The notes beneath the pieces were generated by a model. The model was given only the letters and a program-made list of their open reading frames with translations. It ran no database searches and was not told the DNA's origin. A DNA stretch of 64,000 bases from assembly GCF_000001735.4 (NCBI RefSeq), contig NC_003076.8, positions 25,857,835 through 25,921,834 on the forward strand. The letters run 5' to 3'. Position numbers and translations under genes: made by a program. Of this stretch, positions 1 to 11,533 are shown piece after piece. The first letter of the stretch is position 1. Each line of letters starts with the position of its first letter. This stretch comes from Arabidopsis thaliana. Its lineage: Eukaryota; Streptophyta; Magnoliopsida; Brassicales; Brassicaceae.

Positions 1-1378
1 CAAGATCTCAGCAAATTGATTCGATTAGCGACGCAACAAATTGTTCACTGTGTCTCTGCAAATTGTTCTTTAGGTTAGAAATAAATGGGCTATCCATTTA
101 TTTAAGAGAAAACCCATTTAATAAGTGGGCTTAACTGGGTTAACCCATTTAACCAATTAAAACAATTTTTTATAAATGGGTCTAAATGGGCTATTTATTT
201 AACAACATACCCATTTAATTAAATGGGCAGTGAAACCCATTTTAACATCACTATAAGTGAGTAATGATCCAGCCTAATGATCCAGTTTCACAAAGATTTC
301 AAATTTTAGTCTGCAGCTTCATCCCCTCTTATATATAACCAAGAACAGAGGAGGATGTGTGATCGATCCCCTCATGCATGTGTGATCGATCCAAATTGTA
401 AATTGTTTCCTACATTTGGACGGATTTAATAACAGTGAACAACAGAGAGAGAGAGAGTATTAGTTAGTTTACCAGATGAACAGGGCTAAGTTTTGAAGTC
501 AACGAAGCTTGGACTTGCTCCTTTGTTACACCCATCTCTCTCTTGCTCTCTGTTTAAATTTTGTGCAGGGGTGATTTGCAAAAGCTTTGTGTGCCCTAAT
601 GATTCTAAATGGGTGAACCGAGTAAATATGGGGCCCGACACGAATATATTCTCTTCTTCTTAACTTTGACATATTCGATACTATCCATAAACACACACAC
701 ACACCCTTAAAAAGGCAAAAATCAGGGAAAGGAAAAAACTAACAAGAAATTTGTATTTTATATGCTCACTTGTGTCTTTATGTTGTAATGTTTTTGATCC
801 AATGTTTGAAACTTTCTGATATAGTTTCATTGTGCAAGAAGAGAAATGTGGATCAACCAAATTCTCAGAATCTCTGCTGCTTCTGCTCCATAAACTGGTT
901 ATGCATTTTTGGAGGAACCAATATCATATCCATTCTATGATATGATGGATAGATTCAGGATCATCATCTCTATCTGTTGTCTTCTTAGTTTACTCTGTCT
1001 CGGGTTATCCAAACAGCAGACGTGTGTGCTTACATAAACACAGATCAACAGAACCAAAAGCTCTAAACAAGACCGGCTCTTCAACAAGAGACATAACCAC
1101 CAAGTAGACAGAGTCTCCCTTGCACTGCATTAGTAATCACCAAAAGTCTATTCCTGTTTTGCTTCTTCTCTCTGCGTAACTTTTTTACAATTCATCAAAA
1201 AAAAAGGAACCAAAACCCATCCGAAGAAAAAAGGAAATAAAGCCCATTCAAAGAAAAGGAAATTAAGAACAATATTCAATACAAATATCTGCTTATGTCA
1301 AAGTCATTAACCGACTCCAACGGCTACATTGAACAAACGGTTATCATTATAGATCAAGACCTAATTAACACTTTGCTT
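1..1378. other. Intergenic, no gene seen; inverted AAATGGG/CCCATTT cluster
   Basis: I see no convincing coding region here. Between about 80 and 245 the motif AAATGGG and its complement CCCATTT recur many times in both orientations, so the segment could fold into several short stems. Two copies of a TGTGTGATCGATCC unit lie at about 356-393. A GA-rich run sits at about 445-458. The extreme left end could belong to the upstream region of a gene outside the window, but nothing here proves that. Confidence 0.5.
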
Positions 1379-1950
1379 ATAAATACAGATTCTCACACGC
1401 AGCCTCTTCTAATTCTTCCTTGAGAGAAAAAAAAAATCAAAAACTCTCTGATTCACGCATCTTCTTCTTCTTCTTTAATTTTCTTCTTGAGAGAATCTCT
1501 TTATACAGAGACTCTGTGTGAATTCCGATGATCCATTATTGAAGAAGTGAAAAGTCGATGATGATGATGATCTCCTCTGCAACATGATGATCCATAAGAG
1601 TTGATTTCACTTCTCTCCGTTGAGTCGGTGGAGCCAAGGCGGCTGTTAACGGCGACTAAACCACGTTTGTTCTCAACGATCCGTACGATTACGTCTTACG
1701 AGGCGTTCTCAGCAAGCCATCTCTTGAACCCTCATGTTGCATATCGGCTTGGATTGGAGGTATGAGATTTGCTAGCACGATTACTTTGGGAGAGAAAGCT
1801 TCGACTAAGGAGGAGGACGCGAATCAGAGGAAAACAGAGAAGGAATCCACCGGTGGAGACCAAGGAATCGCGAATCAGAGGAAAACAGAGAACGAATCCA
1901 CCGGTGGAGATCAAGGAATCGCGAGTTATTAGGGTTTCACAACCTTCAGG
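1376..1950 (+). other. Possible small transcribed unit with TATA box and a 56-aa ORF
   Basis: A TATAAATA-type box at about 1378-1385 is followed by a CT/GA-rich leader typical of Arabidopsis 5' UTRs. An ATG at 1762 opens a 56-residue frame ending at 1932. The frame holds a 51-bp direct duplication (1819-1869 and 1870-1920) that gives a 17-residue in-frame repeat containing NQRKTE and STGGDQGIA. The TTCAG|GTATAA context at about 1950 resembles a splice donor, as does GGAG|GTATGAG just before the ATG. The product is not recognised. It may be a non-coding RNA, a small hypothetical gene or a gene remnant. Confidence 0.3.
1819..1920 (+). repeat. 51-bp tandem duplication (2 copies)
   Basis: Two adjacent 51-bp copies are nearly identical. 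The period is a multiple of three, so the duplication keeps the reading frame of the 1762-1932 ORF. Confidence 0.85.
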
Positions 1951-2084
1951 TATAATTTCCTTTCTTACTTAAAAAATAAAAATTCATATAACATAGTAAT
2001 AGTTTTGATTATTTTTTTATAGTAATAAATATCAAAGGTTTTTTAAAAAAATCATATAACATAGTAATAGTTTTGATTTTTTTA

Positions 2085-2990
2085 AGAAGTTATATAATAA
2101 TACTAAATTAATATGACGTTGTGAAATATAACCAGATTTTGGATCCCGCCATTTAACCATGGTCATTAGTGATTCCAATAATCCAACATGTTTTTCACAT
2201 CTTCATGTATATTTAGCATTTATTTTTATTTTATTTTCTTAAAAGTTTTTTAATTCTTTTTTATTTTATTTTAAAGGTATTATAAATATTAAATTAATAT
2301 GACGTTGGGAAATTTAACCGGATTTTGGATCCCGCCATTTAACCGTGGTCATTAGCGATTCCACAAATCCAACATATTTTCACATCTTCATGAATATTTA
2401 GCATTTATTTTTATTTTCTTTTCTTAAAAGTTTTTTAATTCTTTTTTATTTTATTTTACAGGTATTATAAATATTAAATTAATATGACGTTGTGAAATCT
2501 AACCGGATTTTGGATCCCGCCATTTAACCGTGGTCATTAGCGATTGCACAAATCCAACATGTTTTTCACATCTTCATGTATATTTAGCATTTTTTTATTT
2601 TTTTTTCTTATAAAGTTTTCAACTCTTTCTTTTTTTTTTTTTTTTTTAAAGTTCTATAAATACTAAATTAATATGACGTTGTGAAATGTAACTGGATTTT
2701 GGATCCCGCTATTTAACCGTGGTCATTAGCGATTCCACAAATCCAACATGTTTTTCACATCTTCATGTATATTTAGCATTTTTTTTTTTTTTGTTATAAA
2801 ATTTTCAACTCTTTTTTTTTTTAATTATAAAAAGTTCTATAAATACTAAATTAATATGACGTCGTGAAATCTAACCGGATTTTTGATCCCGCAATTTAAC
2901 CATAGTCATTAGCGATTCCATAAATCCAACATGTTTTTCACATCTTCATGTATATTTAATACTTCGTTTGAGTTTTTTTTCTTACAAATA
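2085..2990. repeat. Tandem array of a ~186-bp unit, five copies
   Basis: Five consecutive copies share the same order of blocks: TAAATTAATATGACGT, then GTGAAAT..AACCGGATTTT, GGATCCCGCCATTTAACC, GTCATTAGCGATTCC, and CAACATGTTTTTCACATCTT. The GGATCCC landmark falls at about 2141, 2327, 2512, 2701 and 2884, so the period is 183-189 bp. Copies differ by point changes and by the length of T-rich stretches. Weaker copies seem to continue at about 3060-3150 and 3220-3320. A shorter direct repeat containing CATATAACATAGTAATAG precedes the array at about 1985-2080. There is no open frame across it. I could not assign it to a known element or satellite family. Its length is near that of the centromeric 180-bp satellite, but I do not recognise that satellite in it. 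Confidence 0.85.
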
Positions 2991-3688
2991 ATGTTTTAAG
3001 TAAATTGTATTGATTTTAAACTAAAACTTTTTTATCAACGAAATTGTTTATAAAGAAAAAAAATATTAATTCTAAGTGTTGAATTTAAATACGTTGAAAA
3101 TTAATCGGACTTGGCATCTCTTCTTTTTAGTCCTTAAGTCTTGTGATGTCATAAGTTAAGTAAATCGTTTTTATTTTTATCTAAAATTTTTTAATCAATC
3201 AAATTGTTTAGAAAGAAAATTAATTTTAAGTATTAAATTTAAATACGTTGAAGACTAACTGGACTTGGTATCCCGGTTTTGGTCCATAGTTTTTGTGGTG
3301 TCATAAGTTCAACATGTTTTTCACATAATTTACATAAAAGTGTTTTTTTGCAAATAAAGTTTTAAATTGTTTTTTTTATCTATAATGTCTTTAAGTAAAA
3401 GTCAAAAACTTTGGAGGAAGCTTTTTGACAAATAAAGTTTTTTTACAAATAATGTTGCATGTTTAAAAGTCAAAACATTGGAGGATTAAGCTTACATTAT
3501 TTTCATCAAAATAATGATGATTTCGTTAACATAACAAGTGAGGATTTCTAACCACCATGCCACTGCAAATATAAAACCTATTGGAGTCTCTATCATGAGC
3601 CTAACCTAGAAGAGGAAAAAAAAACATTTAACCATTCAAAAGATATTCAAAAGATTGTTTTGACATCAACTTGTTTCTCTGTAAAAGA
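2991..3688. other. AT-rich spacer with decayed repeat copies
   Basis: This stretch holds degenerate relatives of the upstream 186-bp unit (blocks AAATACGTTGA, ACTTGG, GTCATAAGTT, CATGTTTTTCACATAA) and small duplications of AAATAAAGTTTT/AAATAATGTT. No gene is visible. Confidence 0.5.
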
Positions 3689-4269
3689 TCAAGAAAGTGA
3701 AGAACAGAGTGATTGATATGCATCAAGGCAGAGTTTGAACTTCTCTTGTGCTCCTGTGAATTTCCACCACATTTACCAAATTAGTTTCTGAAGATGATCG
3801 CAAGAAAACATGCAAAACCTTTTTTTGACATTAAATGTATATATACCTGAGAAGGCCCTGGGTGTTTATCTGGATGCCATTTCAAAGCTGCAGACCTGAA
3901 GAAAATCTCTACTTCCTTTGGTGTGGAAGAGAAGATTGTGTAGAGCCTTTTTAGCATCAGAACGCTTCTCCTTAACCGTACATGTGTATCTTATAGAGTC
4001 CTGAGATCAATATTTTCACTTTTTCAGCTTAATGAAATTCAACAACAAACTAGATAAGCAAAATTGACGAAAGTTATAATAATAATAATAGTCTTCCTAT
4101 TCATGATTCCAAAATCTGAACAAACCAAACAACCACAAGATCTTCAATCAAAATTCTCAAATTTTCAGCTTTTGAATAGCTTATAGCTCATAGAGTTTTA
4201 AGAACACAAATTATAGCCACAGGTCTCATATACCTTTGAAGCTCGTTTGCCTTCAGAAACTTTACCACT
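3689..4269 (-). pseudogene. J-domain (DnaJ) protein remnant, frame broken
   Basis: Read on the minus strand, segment 4000-3847 encodes RSAALKWHPDKHPGPSQ. This is a clear J-domain helix II plus the HPD loop that stimulates Hsp70 ATPase. Segment 3753-3689 encodes EKFKLCLDAYQSLCSSLS and a stop, resembling helix III of the same plant J-protein class. Apparent GT..AG introns separate the pieces. A short upstream exon-like block, 4269-4234, encodes SGKVSEGKRASK. The helix I-like stretch (KEKRSDAKKALHNLL) lies in a different frame from the HPD stretch within one uninterrupted block, and the HPD and helix III frames also do not join with the obvious splice sites. I therefore read it as a decaying gene copy with at least one frameshift. 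A functional gene with unusual splicing is the alternative. Confidence 0.6.
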
Positions 4270-5134
4270 CTGCCAAAAAAATTTGATACAAGTATCAAAA
4301 CATTTAAATATCGAAACAGAGCATGGAATTAGAAATTGCAAAACCGGTTCACATCGATTCACCAACACATTCACGGGCCAGTATCAATCTCTTTTCAATT
4401 TTCTATTTTGGGCCAAATTCTTCATCCTTTAACCCAAATCTTATCTTTCATGGGCCGAGATTTATATTTCGTATTTGTAGTTCTCATATGCGATTTTCCG
4501 ATTTTTTTAAACAAATTACTTGCTACTTCTTAATTCTTATGATGATGCATCAGACAATAAAACAACATCACTATTTGCACTATGCTCACAGATTGAGGGT
4601 TTTTAATATAATGGCCACGTATAATATGACCGTTTATGTGGAAGTTCTTTTATTATATTATTGTGGAATGCAAATGGACAAGGACAACAGAGATACTAAT
4701 TATAAAATCAAAACAAAAAGATACTAATTCTAAAATAAAAAGAAGAAGATACTAATTATAAATCATTTATAATTGTTTCCTTTTTCTCGTAATATCACCT
4801 GCTCGATTCAGTATCATAAAATATATACTAATGTATCAGAATAAATATTCGATTACTATGTTTTCTATGATTAGAGGTTTTTTAATTATATCTATAGTTT
4901 CCTTACTATAAAACAAATCAAATTACGTCTTTTTTTAGGTTAACCACAAAAACCCATATAAAATCTTTGTCTGTCTATATTCCTTCATGGCCGCAGAGAA
5001 TTTATCGGACATAACTCTTCTTTGACCATACCTTACCTTCGTTTTCAGCATTTCTCTCTCTAATCTATCGGAAGATAAAAGGCAAATTAAGAGAGAGAAA
5101 ATATTTTTTCTCATAATCTGTGTTAACGTACGAG
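4270..5134. other. Spacer upstream of the MGNC protein gene
   Basis: AT-rich sequence. Open frames of 60-134 codons at 4247-4727 have no recognisable domain and no codon pattern I would trust. The last 150 bases are presumably the promoter and leader of the gene at 5135. Confidence 0.4.
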
Positions 5135-6687
5135 ATGGGAAACTGTGCCATCAAGCCAAAGGTTCTCAAAGATTCTGACGAGGATCTTGTTCCGGTGGAG
5201 CGAGAGACGACGGTTCCGACTGATCTTGACAAAGATCCGGCGCAGAAGAACGAGAACATCATTTCTCCTAACGCTGCGGAGGAAGCTGCGGCTGCGGCAC
5301 GACGGAGCGAGAAGGGAAAAGAGATTTTGATTGAAGATGACATTGAAGATCAACCCAAGCGCCCATCTCTTAGTCACTTGTTTCATGAGGTACATTTTCT
5401 TTCAAATAATCGTTTATTTCATTTTACGTAGTTTATATTAAAACACTGTTCATATATAGTATATTGGAATTTACTTTAAATTATATAAAAATATGAATAT
5501 TAAGTTTTGTTTGAATCGTTGTTATTTAATTATTTAACGAAATTACGTAAAGAGTAGTATAATTTTCATAACCACATAGATTTAAATGTTTGTATATATA
5601 TGTAAGTGGTTATATAATCAGCAATTGATAGCTTTAAGACAAATTGTTTATTTGATTTCTTATTACAATCGGAACCATAAGTCATTTTTTAAGGATAAAT
5701 CAAAAGACAAAAAAAAGCTTATCTTGCCTTCTAAGTTTTAAGTATCTTTTATCTTTTTAAAAAAGTAAAAACTTTGTAATAATTAATGCATATGTTTTAC
5801 ATTTTATATGTTGAAGTGGAACCTAAAGGGACAATAATTTATGCCGATTTTTTCTGGTTTTATTCACATTTTTTAAAAATCAATTTGTGGATGACTTTTG
5901 ATTACAGGACAAGACAGTAGTGGAAAAAGAAGTAACCGATCTAACTCCGACAAAACCAGACACCAATAACAAAACCGGTCCTTCTTCAGAGGTTTCAATG
6001 TTTGATACTACTGCTTTAGTGGCTTCTAATGCCAAAGATCCAGAAGATATCTTTGACGTTCAGACTCGAAATGACCTCGAAGTTAAGATTCCAAAAGATT
6101 CTGATGTTAAGACTCCTGAAACTCCTAAAGCTAATGAAGCTGAAGATAACTTTTCAGAGAGTTGGGAAGTTAAGTTTCCAGAGGAATTGGAAGCTAAGAA
6201 GACATCTGAAGTTGTTAAGGTTGCAGAAGAGTCGAAAGTTCCAGAAGTTTCTGCTCCTGAATTGTCTGAAATTAAGGTTACAAAAGAATCAGATGTTCCT
6301 GAAGTCTTGGAGGACAAGAATATCCCAGAAGTTGTTGAAGTGAAGACTGATGAAGTTAAAGTCGCAGAGTCAGAACTTCTAAAGGTTTCAGAAGTTGAAG
6401 CAACAGAGGATTTAGAGATTAAAGTTCCAAAAGTCTTTGAAGCCAAGACTCCTGAAACATCGAACGTTAAGGTTACAGGTGAAGCAGAGGTAAAGACTGA
6501 TCAACGAGTGGAAGTTGAGGTCGCAGATGACAAAAAGGTTCCAGAGTTTGTGGATGCTAAAGAAAAGATCGACAAATCTGATCAAGACAAAGAGATTGTG
6601 TTGCCTAAAACAGAGGAAGAAGGGAAAGATGTGTCTTTGGAGAAGCAAGTCAAAGAGTCTACATTGTCTGATTTAGGAAACAAATGA
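5135..6687 (+). CDS. Acidic repetitive protein with MGNC lipidation motif (neurofilament triplet H-related)
   Basis: Two exons, 5135-5389 and 5908-6687, give 344 residues. I place the start at the ATG giving MGNCAIK; the open frame extends upstream only through non-ATG codons. MGNC is the classic plant signal for N-myristoylation of Gly2 plus palmitoylation of Cys4, so a membrane-attached protein is likely; this is inference. After an Ala/Arg-rich stretch near residues 50-63, exon 2 is a low-complexity, Glu/Lys/Val-rich region with degenerate repeats of about 10-12 residues (types VKVPEV, VKTPE, KVAESE). This explains the neurofilament-like annotation I recall for At5g64690. No enzymatic domain is seen. 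The function is unknown; a scaffold at the plasma membrane is a guess. Confidence 0.9.
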
Positions 6688-7355
6688 GTTACAAGAGAGA
6701 CTACAGAGAAATTACCAATCAGGAGTAGCTAAAATTATATTTTTTTCGACCATGTCATGGTTTTTATAAAACAAAACAAAAAACGATTTAGCATTCTTTA
6801 GGCAATTTCAGTTTGTGTATGTTTCTTTATTGTTGTTGATTTTTTTTATTTTTTCTTAACTATGGGGATAAGTAGTCTATATGCAAGTCCCCGACTTGTA
6901 CCACTTTGCAGAATATCTAAAATATCATTTTCTGAGAAAAAATAAAGAAATTTCGTTTAACAGTTTAGCTACAGTTTTAGTAAATTGACGTAATTCATTA
7001 AATAGATGTTACATAATCGTAAACATACAAATAGTCACAAACTAGTCTTTTAAGACAAAAAAAAGTTTATAACCAATATTTTACATATTATTAATTTATT
7101 TTCTTGCTTCAAACATAATCTATAAAAAGTTAATTTAAAAACCACCCTTAGTCAAAGTATATAGACTACATAATGATAAGTTGTCGTTAACTAAAAGTTA
7201 GTTAAAACTGATGTGAGAAAAAGTTAAAGCAAAAATTTCTTAATACATAAAGCACAACTATATTCTAGACTCTACTAGATGTGAATGATTAGTCACATAA
7301 CTTATATAAAGCCTAAATTTTAGCACATATATAAGACAAAAAAATAACACATTAT
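6688..7355. other. Convergent spacer, 3' UTRs
   Basis: AT-rich sequence between the stop of the MGNC gene (+) and the stop of UMAMIT21 (-). It presumably holds both 3' UTRs. I see nothing else. Confidence 0.5.
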
Positions 7356-9011
7356 TCAACTAATGACAACCTTCACTTCATTGCACACGACATCGTTTTC
7401 CTTCTGTAAATCAATCTTATCATCACCACTGTTTTTCTCCTCTCTGCTTTTCCCCCACAGCACACAGTAAAGTCCTATGATCAATAATAATCCACCTACA
7501 ATACTACAAAAGTGTACACATGTATAAGTTTAATTTTTTGAATAGATAAGAAAAACGAAATATTAAAGAAGATTTGTTTAGAACCTTCCAAGACTGATGA
7601 TCTCGCACAAGAGAATCGCTGAAGAGAGGAGAGTGAAGAGGAGAGACAAAGGAGTAAACATTGATAAGAAGACAGGTCCTCTCTTTTCTATAACCCATGA
7701 TTGCAAATAATATGCTACGCCTGTTACAATGAATCCCTGCATATATATGTCACGTTTCTACTATTAATATGAGATTATTTATATTATATATGGAAATAAT
7801 ATTATGAAATGGATTAGAGCTAATTATTTACGCAGTAAATGACTGCAACGAGTCTTAGGTTCCAACCAAGCTTCCATGCTGAAATATCTCTCTCTAAAGC
7901 AATCGCGATGACGAATGATTGAATGGAACTCAATAGACAATGAAGAGTTGTGAAATATAGCTTCGAAGGATAAACCTTCAACACACGACCCTGGTTGTTA
8001 AATATGAAACAAAACTCGTTAATAACAATAGGTTTATCACAATTACTCAAATTAGCATAATTAAGATAGTGAATACTCAATAATGTGTGGAGCAATTTGA
8101 ATACCTGTAAAACGAGCCAGAGACCCCATAGAATGTTGGAGGTTATCATGAGGACACATCCTTTGAGCCACGAGGTGGAACCGCCGGAGACGTGGCCGGG
8201 ATTATTCCGGTGAGGATGTTCTTGGCCGTGGTAAAAATGAGGGCATAAAGGTAATTTCAGTAATGGACCTTTGTAAATAGCTAAGATAATTACCCCTCCC
8301 ATGCACACAGTAATCCCCACAAGCTTTGCTGTTCCTTGTATGCTCTTAACCTTAAGCCTCTCCATTCTTTGATTTAATAAACAATAAAGAAATATTAGAA
8401 CGAGTAATTAGGTATTAGTTAAAACTTGTCATACAAATATATAAACTTGTCATATTAGTAAGTTATACCCAAATAAAAGAGCCAAGAAGAATGTGATGGC
8501 CGGAAGGGAAGCTGTTGTGGCGGCGGCTAAAGTTGCCGACGTGTATGATAATGCGATACCGTTTAAGTCCAAGCTCAATGTCACACTGAAATCCCAATAT
8601 ATATAGATAAAGCTTTATTGATTATTATTAGTTCAACATAGATAAAATTTAACTGATTATAGTATACTAGTATAAGTATAGCATACATACCCAAATAAAG
8701 AGAGCATGAAGATCTTGATGAAGGTCACAAATGAAAGAGGTGGAGCACTTTTCCTAAAGAAAAAAGGAGAGAATACAATTAACATAAATAAAAATTAACG
8801 TTTACAATATTAATATATTTGCATATATGTACCGCTCAAAGAAGAAAGCCAGAGGAGCCAAGAAGATGGTAGCGAAAGCTTGACGATAGAAAACAAAGAC
8901 GAAAGTGTTCATTCCACCGTTGAAGACGGCTTTGGAGATCAAGAACATGATTGTATATATGACTTGTATTATAGTAACCATCAGATATGGTTTCTTCGAC
9001 TCCATGTCCAT
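7356..9011 (-). CDS. UMAMIT21: UMAMIT/nodulin MtN21-like EamA transporter
   Basis: Seven exons on the minus strand: 9011-8833, 8753-8691, 8585-8469, 8366-8105, 7990-7832, 7736-7585 and 7503-7356. They sum to 1080 nt, 359 residues. The start MDMESKKPYLMVTIIQ leads straight into the first membrane helix. The protein is almost wholly hydrophobic, with about ten helices arranged as two EamA repeats. The loop between them is hydrophilic and His-rich (HFYHGQEHPHRN). The tail is charged and ends VCNEVKVVIS. UMAMIT proteins are facilitators of amino-acid export or uptake at plasma membrane or tonoplast. The specific substrate cannot be read from sequence. The symbol is assigned by recognition of At5g64700. 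Confidence 0.93.
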
Positions 9012-9143
9012 CTACCGATTTGATGATGTTTGGTTTTGGTTTTGTTTTGAATTCACGGAGATGTATAAATTGTAGGGTTGTTCTTTCTCTCTCTGATAAT
9101 CTAATGTTCTTCTTTTGAGTTAGAATAAGAAACTCTAAGTGGG

Positions 9144-9154
9144 TTATTTATATA
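9144..9154 (-). promoter_or_regulatory. TATA box of UMAMIT21
   Basis: On the minus strand the sequence reads TATATAAATAA, about 130 bases upstream of the UMAMIT21 start codon. Placement is by motif only. Confidence 0.5.
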
Positions 9155-11345
9155 AGTACAGACACAAGCACGCAAAAATTGGATATTTTACTACGGTGGT
9201 ATTACAAAGTAATGGACTAAATATTTTAAAAGTACGTAACTAAGAGTGGAGGATGAAAAAAAGACATTACTTTTGTGTCACAATCTCACTATACCAACCA
9301 AATTACATTATTTTTGATGTTGACCTCAAGAAAATTTCTCGTTCCGTCCATTTATCCCCACGCCTACTAGATTTACTTTACTGTATGGTGTGATTTATAG
9401 TTACATTTTGAACTCATAGATTTGAAGAAAATAAACATCATTTAACGAAAGTAACTTTCGTAAAGAGAAACATGTGGACACAGTGGTTTTGATTGGACAA
9501 AATAACGTTCATTGCTCTGTTGGAATTACTAATTCAGTTGAATCACAAATTAAGTGCAATAGTTAGACAGTTATGGAAGTTTAACGATTAACTAAGACCA
9601 TCGTTAGTGAAATTTTTACACCATTTGCAAAAAAACTAAAACCAAAATTAGATTGTTATTATAATTCTTGTTGTTAATTGTATAATAATAAACTAAACAT
9701 AAATCAGGGTTTTCATAGTTTTACAAAACAATTATTTTCGCAAACCTATATAAGCTTGGTTGTTTATAACTTATCGAGTCTCTCTTGTTCCACTCACACT
9801 CTCAAACTAAACATGTTCCAAACACATGTAATCTATATATATGTCACTCCGATTTGCTCATAGCAAAATAAAAATGTTTCTCCGATATAAAATATATAAC
9901 TAGATAGAGTGTTGTCACACACCATTTTTTCTGGACGGTTCGTGGAAACCATGACCGTGTCTAACGTAACGTCCACAATTGATTTTTCAAAAAGGTTCAA
10001 AATTGATACGTAATTTGATTGGTTTGTTATACAATTCAAGCACTTGACTAGTTGATATGTATATAATGTAACAGTTAAAGTTTTATGATGCTTTTTATTT
10101 TGTGCCTGTTGGTTGAATATTTTGGCTTTCTAGACTCTATCATGATCCATATTCCATAACAATAGAAGCCTAAAAAATAAGTTGTCCCTTCGGAGATATC
10201 TGATAAAATTAAAGAAGCCTACAAATAAATTAATAATTATCTTGTTATAAAGATAGCGAATCAATTTAAAAGAAACCGTAAAAGCCAAAAAAATAAATTA
10301 AAGGACCAATCAAATAAAGTGTTTGATGACCCATAGACATGTGGTTTAACGTTTAGGAAACAAAAGAAGATAGTGATTGTACAAATGCCTACGTCCACGT
10401 CACTACGACTAATAGCCATGCAAAAGTAATTAAATTAATCCATATATTATCGACCACTTACAAATTTAGCTTCTATTGTCCTTTTTCCCCTTTCTTTTTT
10501 AACAAATCACATTTTATTAATTTCGTGTCTGAATGTAGCATGTGTCCGGGTCGTTGAAACCAACATAAAAAACCTGGAAAACATCTTTATTTTGTTACAT
10601 TTATTGATATGTGGATTCTTTATTTAGAATATTTTTCTGCTAACTAATCAATTAATTGTTAGTTGGCTATGATATGATAATAATCTCATCATTTAGAACA
10701 ATCCACGAAACGAAACATCGCACGGACCTTCTCTAGGACTAGGAGGGTCGGCGCCGTCGAAATAAACATGTCATATATGACGACTGATAGAAAATTGCAA
10801 AAAGCCCACTTTCTATCAATAAACAGATGTATTCGTTTATTGTTATTCCTTTTTTAAACCGTAGTTTGATAAAATGAACCTTAAAAGTATAATAAACATG
10901 CCAATTATGAGAAGGATGAGTTCAAGGAATATACGCATCCATAATTCCATATCCCAATCTTTTTCTTCCTCAAAAATTAAAGTGAACTACCGTCTAAAAA
11001 AGAAAAAAAGTCAATGAAAGAAGAAAAAGCAAAACAATTCATGGTTTGTTCAAATACAAGAGTTATCATTATCGTCATACTATATGTCTATATGTATATA
11101 TATATATATATATTTATTTATTTTTTAAAACGAACGAAAATTAGTTCGCAATTTTTGAACGTTGCGTTTAATTTTATACGAGGGCGCCACCGTTGTACAT
11201 ACACACACACACACAAAATAATATCGTCAGTAAAGTGAATGACACGTGTCTCCTACATCGAAATTTAGTTGGGCCAAAACGAGTTAAAGATAAATGGACT
11301 CGAGGAAAATCTGGTTGGTTCGCCATTATGGGCTTTAACACAAAA
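9155..11345. other. Long divergent spacer between UMAMIT21 and MNU2
   Basis: AT-rich spacer with no supported gene. Small open frames (61-74 codons) are AT-driven. A short (TA)n run lies at about 11095-11112 and a (CA)n run at about 11201-11213. An ACACGTGTC palindrome lies at about 11242 and a TGGGCC site-II element at 11270-11275. Confidence 0.5.
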
Positions 11346-11384
11346 GGGCCCATATAAAGCCATTGAGCACGTGACGTGCACGTG
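11346..11384 (+). promoter_or_regulatory. GGGCCCAT element and two G-boxes in MNU2 promoter
   Basis: A GGGCCCAT site-II/TCP-type motif at about 11346-11353 is followed by two CACGTG G-boxes at 11368-11373 and 11379-11384, joined by GACG. Site-II motifs are common upstream of Arabidopsis genes for mitochondrial and ribosomal proteins. CACGTG binds bZIP and bHLH/PIF factors. Position fits a core promoter about 150 bases before the MNU2 start. Factor binding is inference. Confidence 0.6.
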
Positions 11385-11443
11385 AGCAAGGGGTTTTAGT
11401 CAGGCGCACGCTGTTCTTCATCTTCCTCCTCAAACTCCTAAAA

Positions 11444-11526
11444 ATGCTAAAACCCACAGCTCTATGAAATCATTTCCGCCATTACAATCACGCATGAAAC
11501 ATCTCCTTGCTCTACTCATTCCTTGA
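11444..11526 (+). promoter_or_regulatory. Two overlapping upstream ORFs before MNU2
   Basis: ATG at 11444 opens a 7-codon frame ending TGA at 11467. That stop overlaps the next ATG (11464) as ATGA. The second frame encodes 20 residues beginning MKSFPPLQSRMKH and stops at 11526, eight bases before the MNU2 ATG at 11534. If transcription starts upstream, near the G-boxes, both would lie in the leader and could limit translation of MNU2. The transcription start itself is not visible. Confidence 0.5.
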
Positions 11527-11533
11527 GATAATC

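Noticed and set aside
2085-2990. Centromeric 180-bp satellite
   Set aside because: Unit length is close, but I do not recognise the satellite sequence and the flanks are ordinary arm genes.
4323-4727. 134-codon plus ORF
   Set aside because: No recognisable domain, AT-driven composition, overlaps two other frames in the same spacer.
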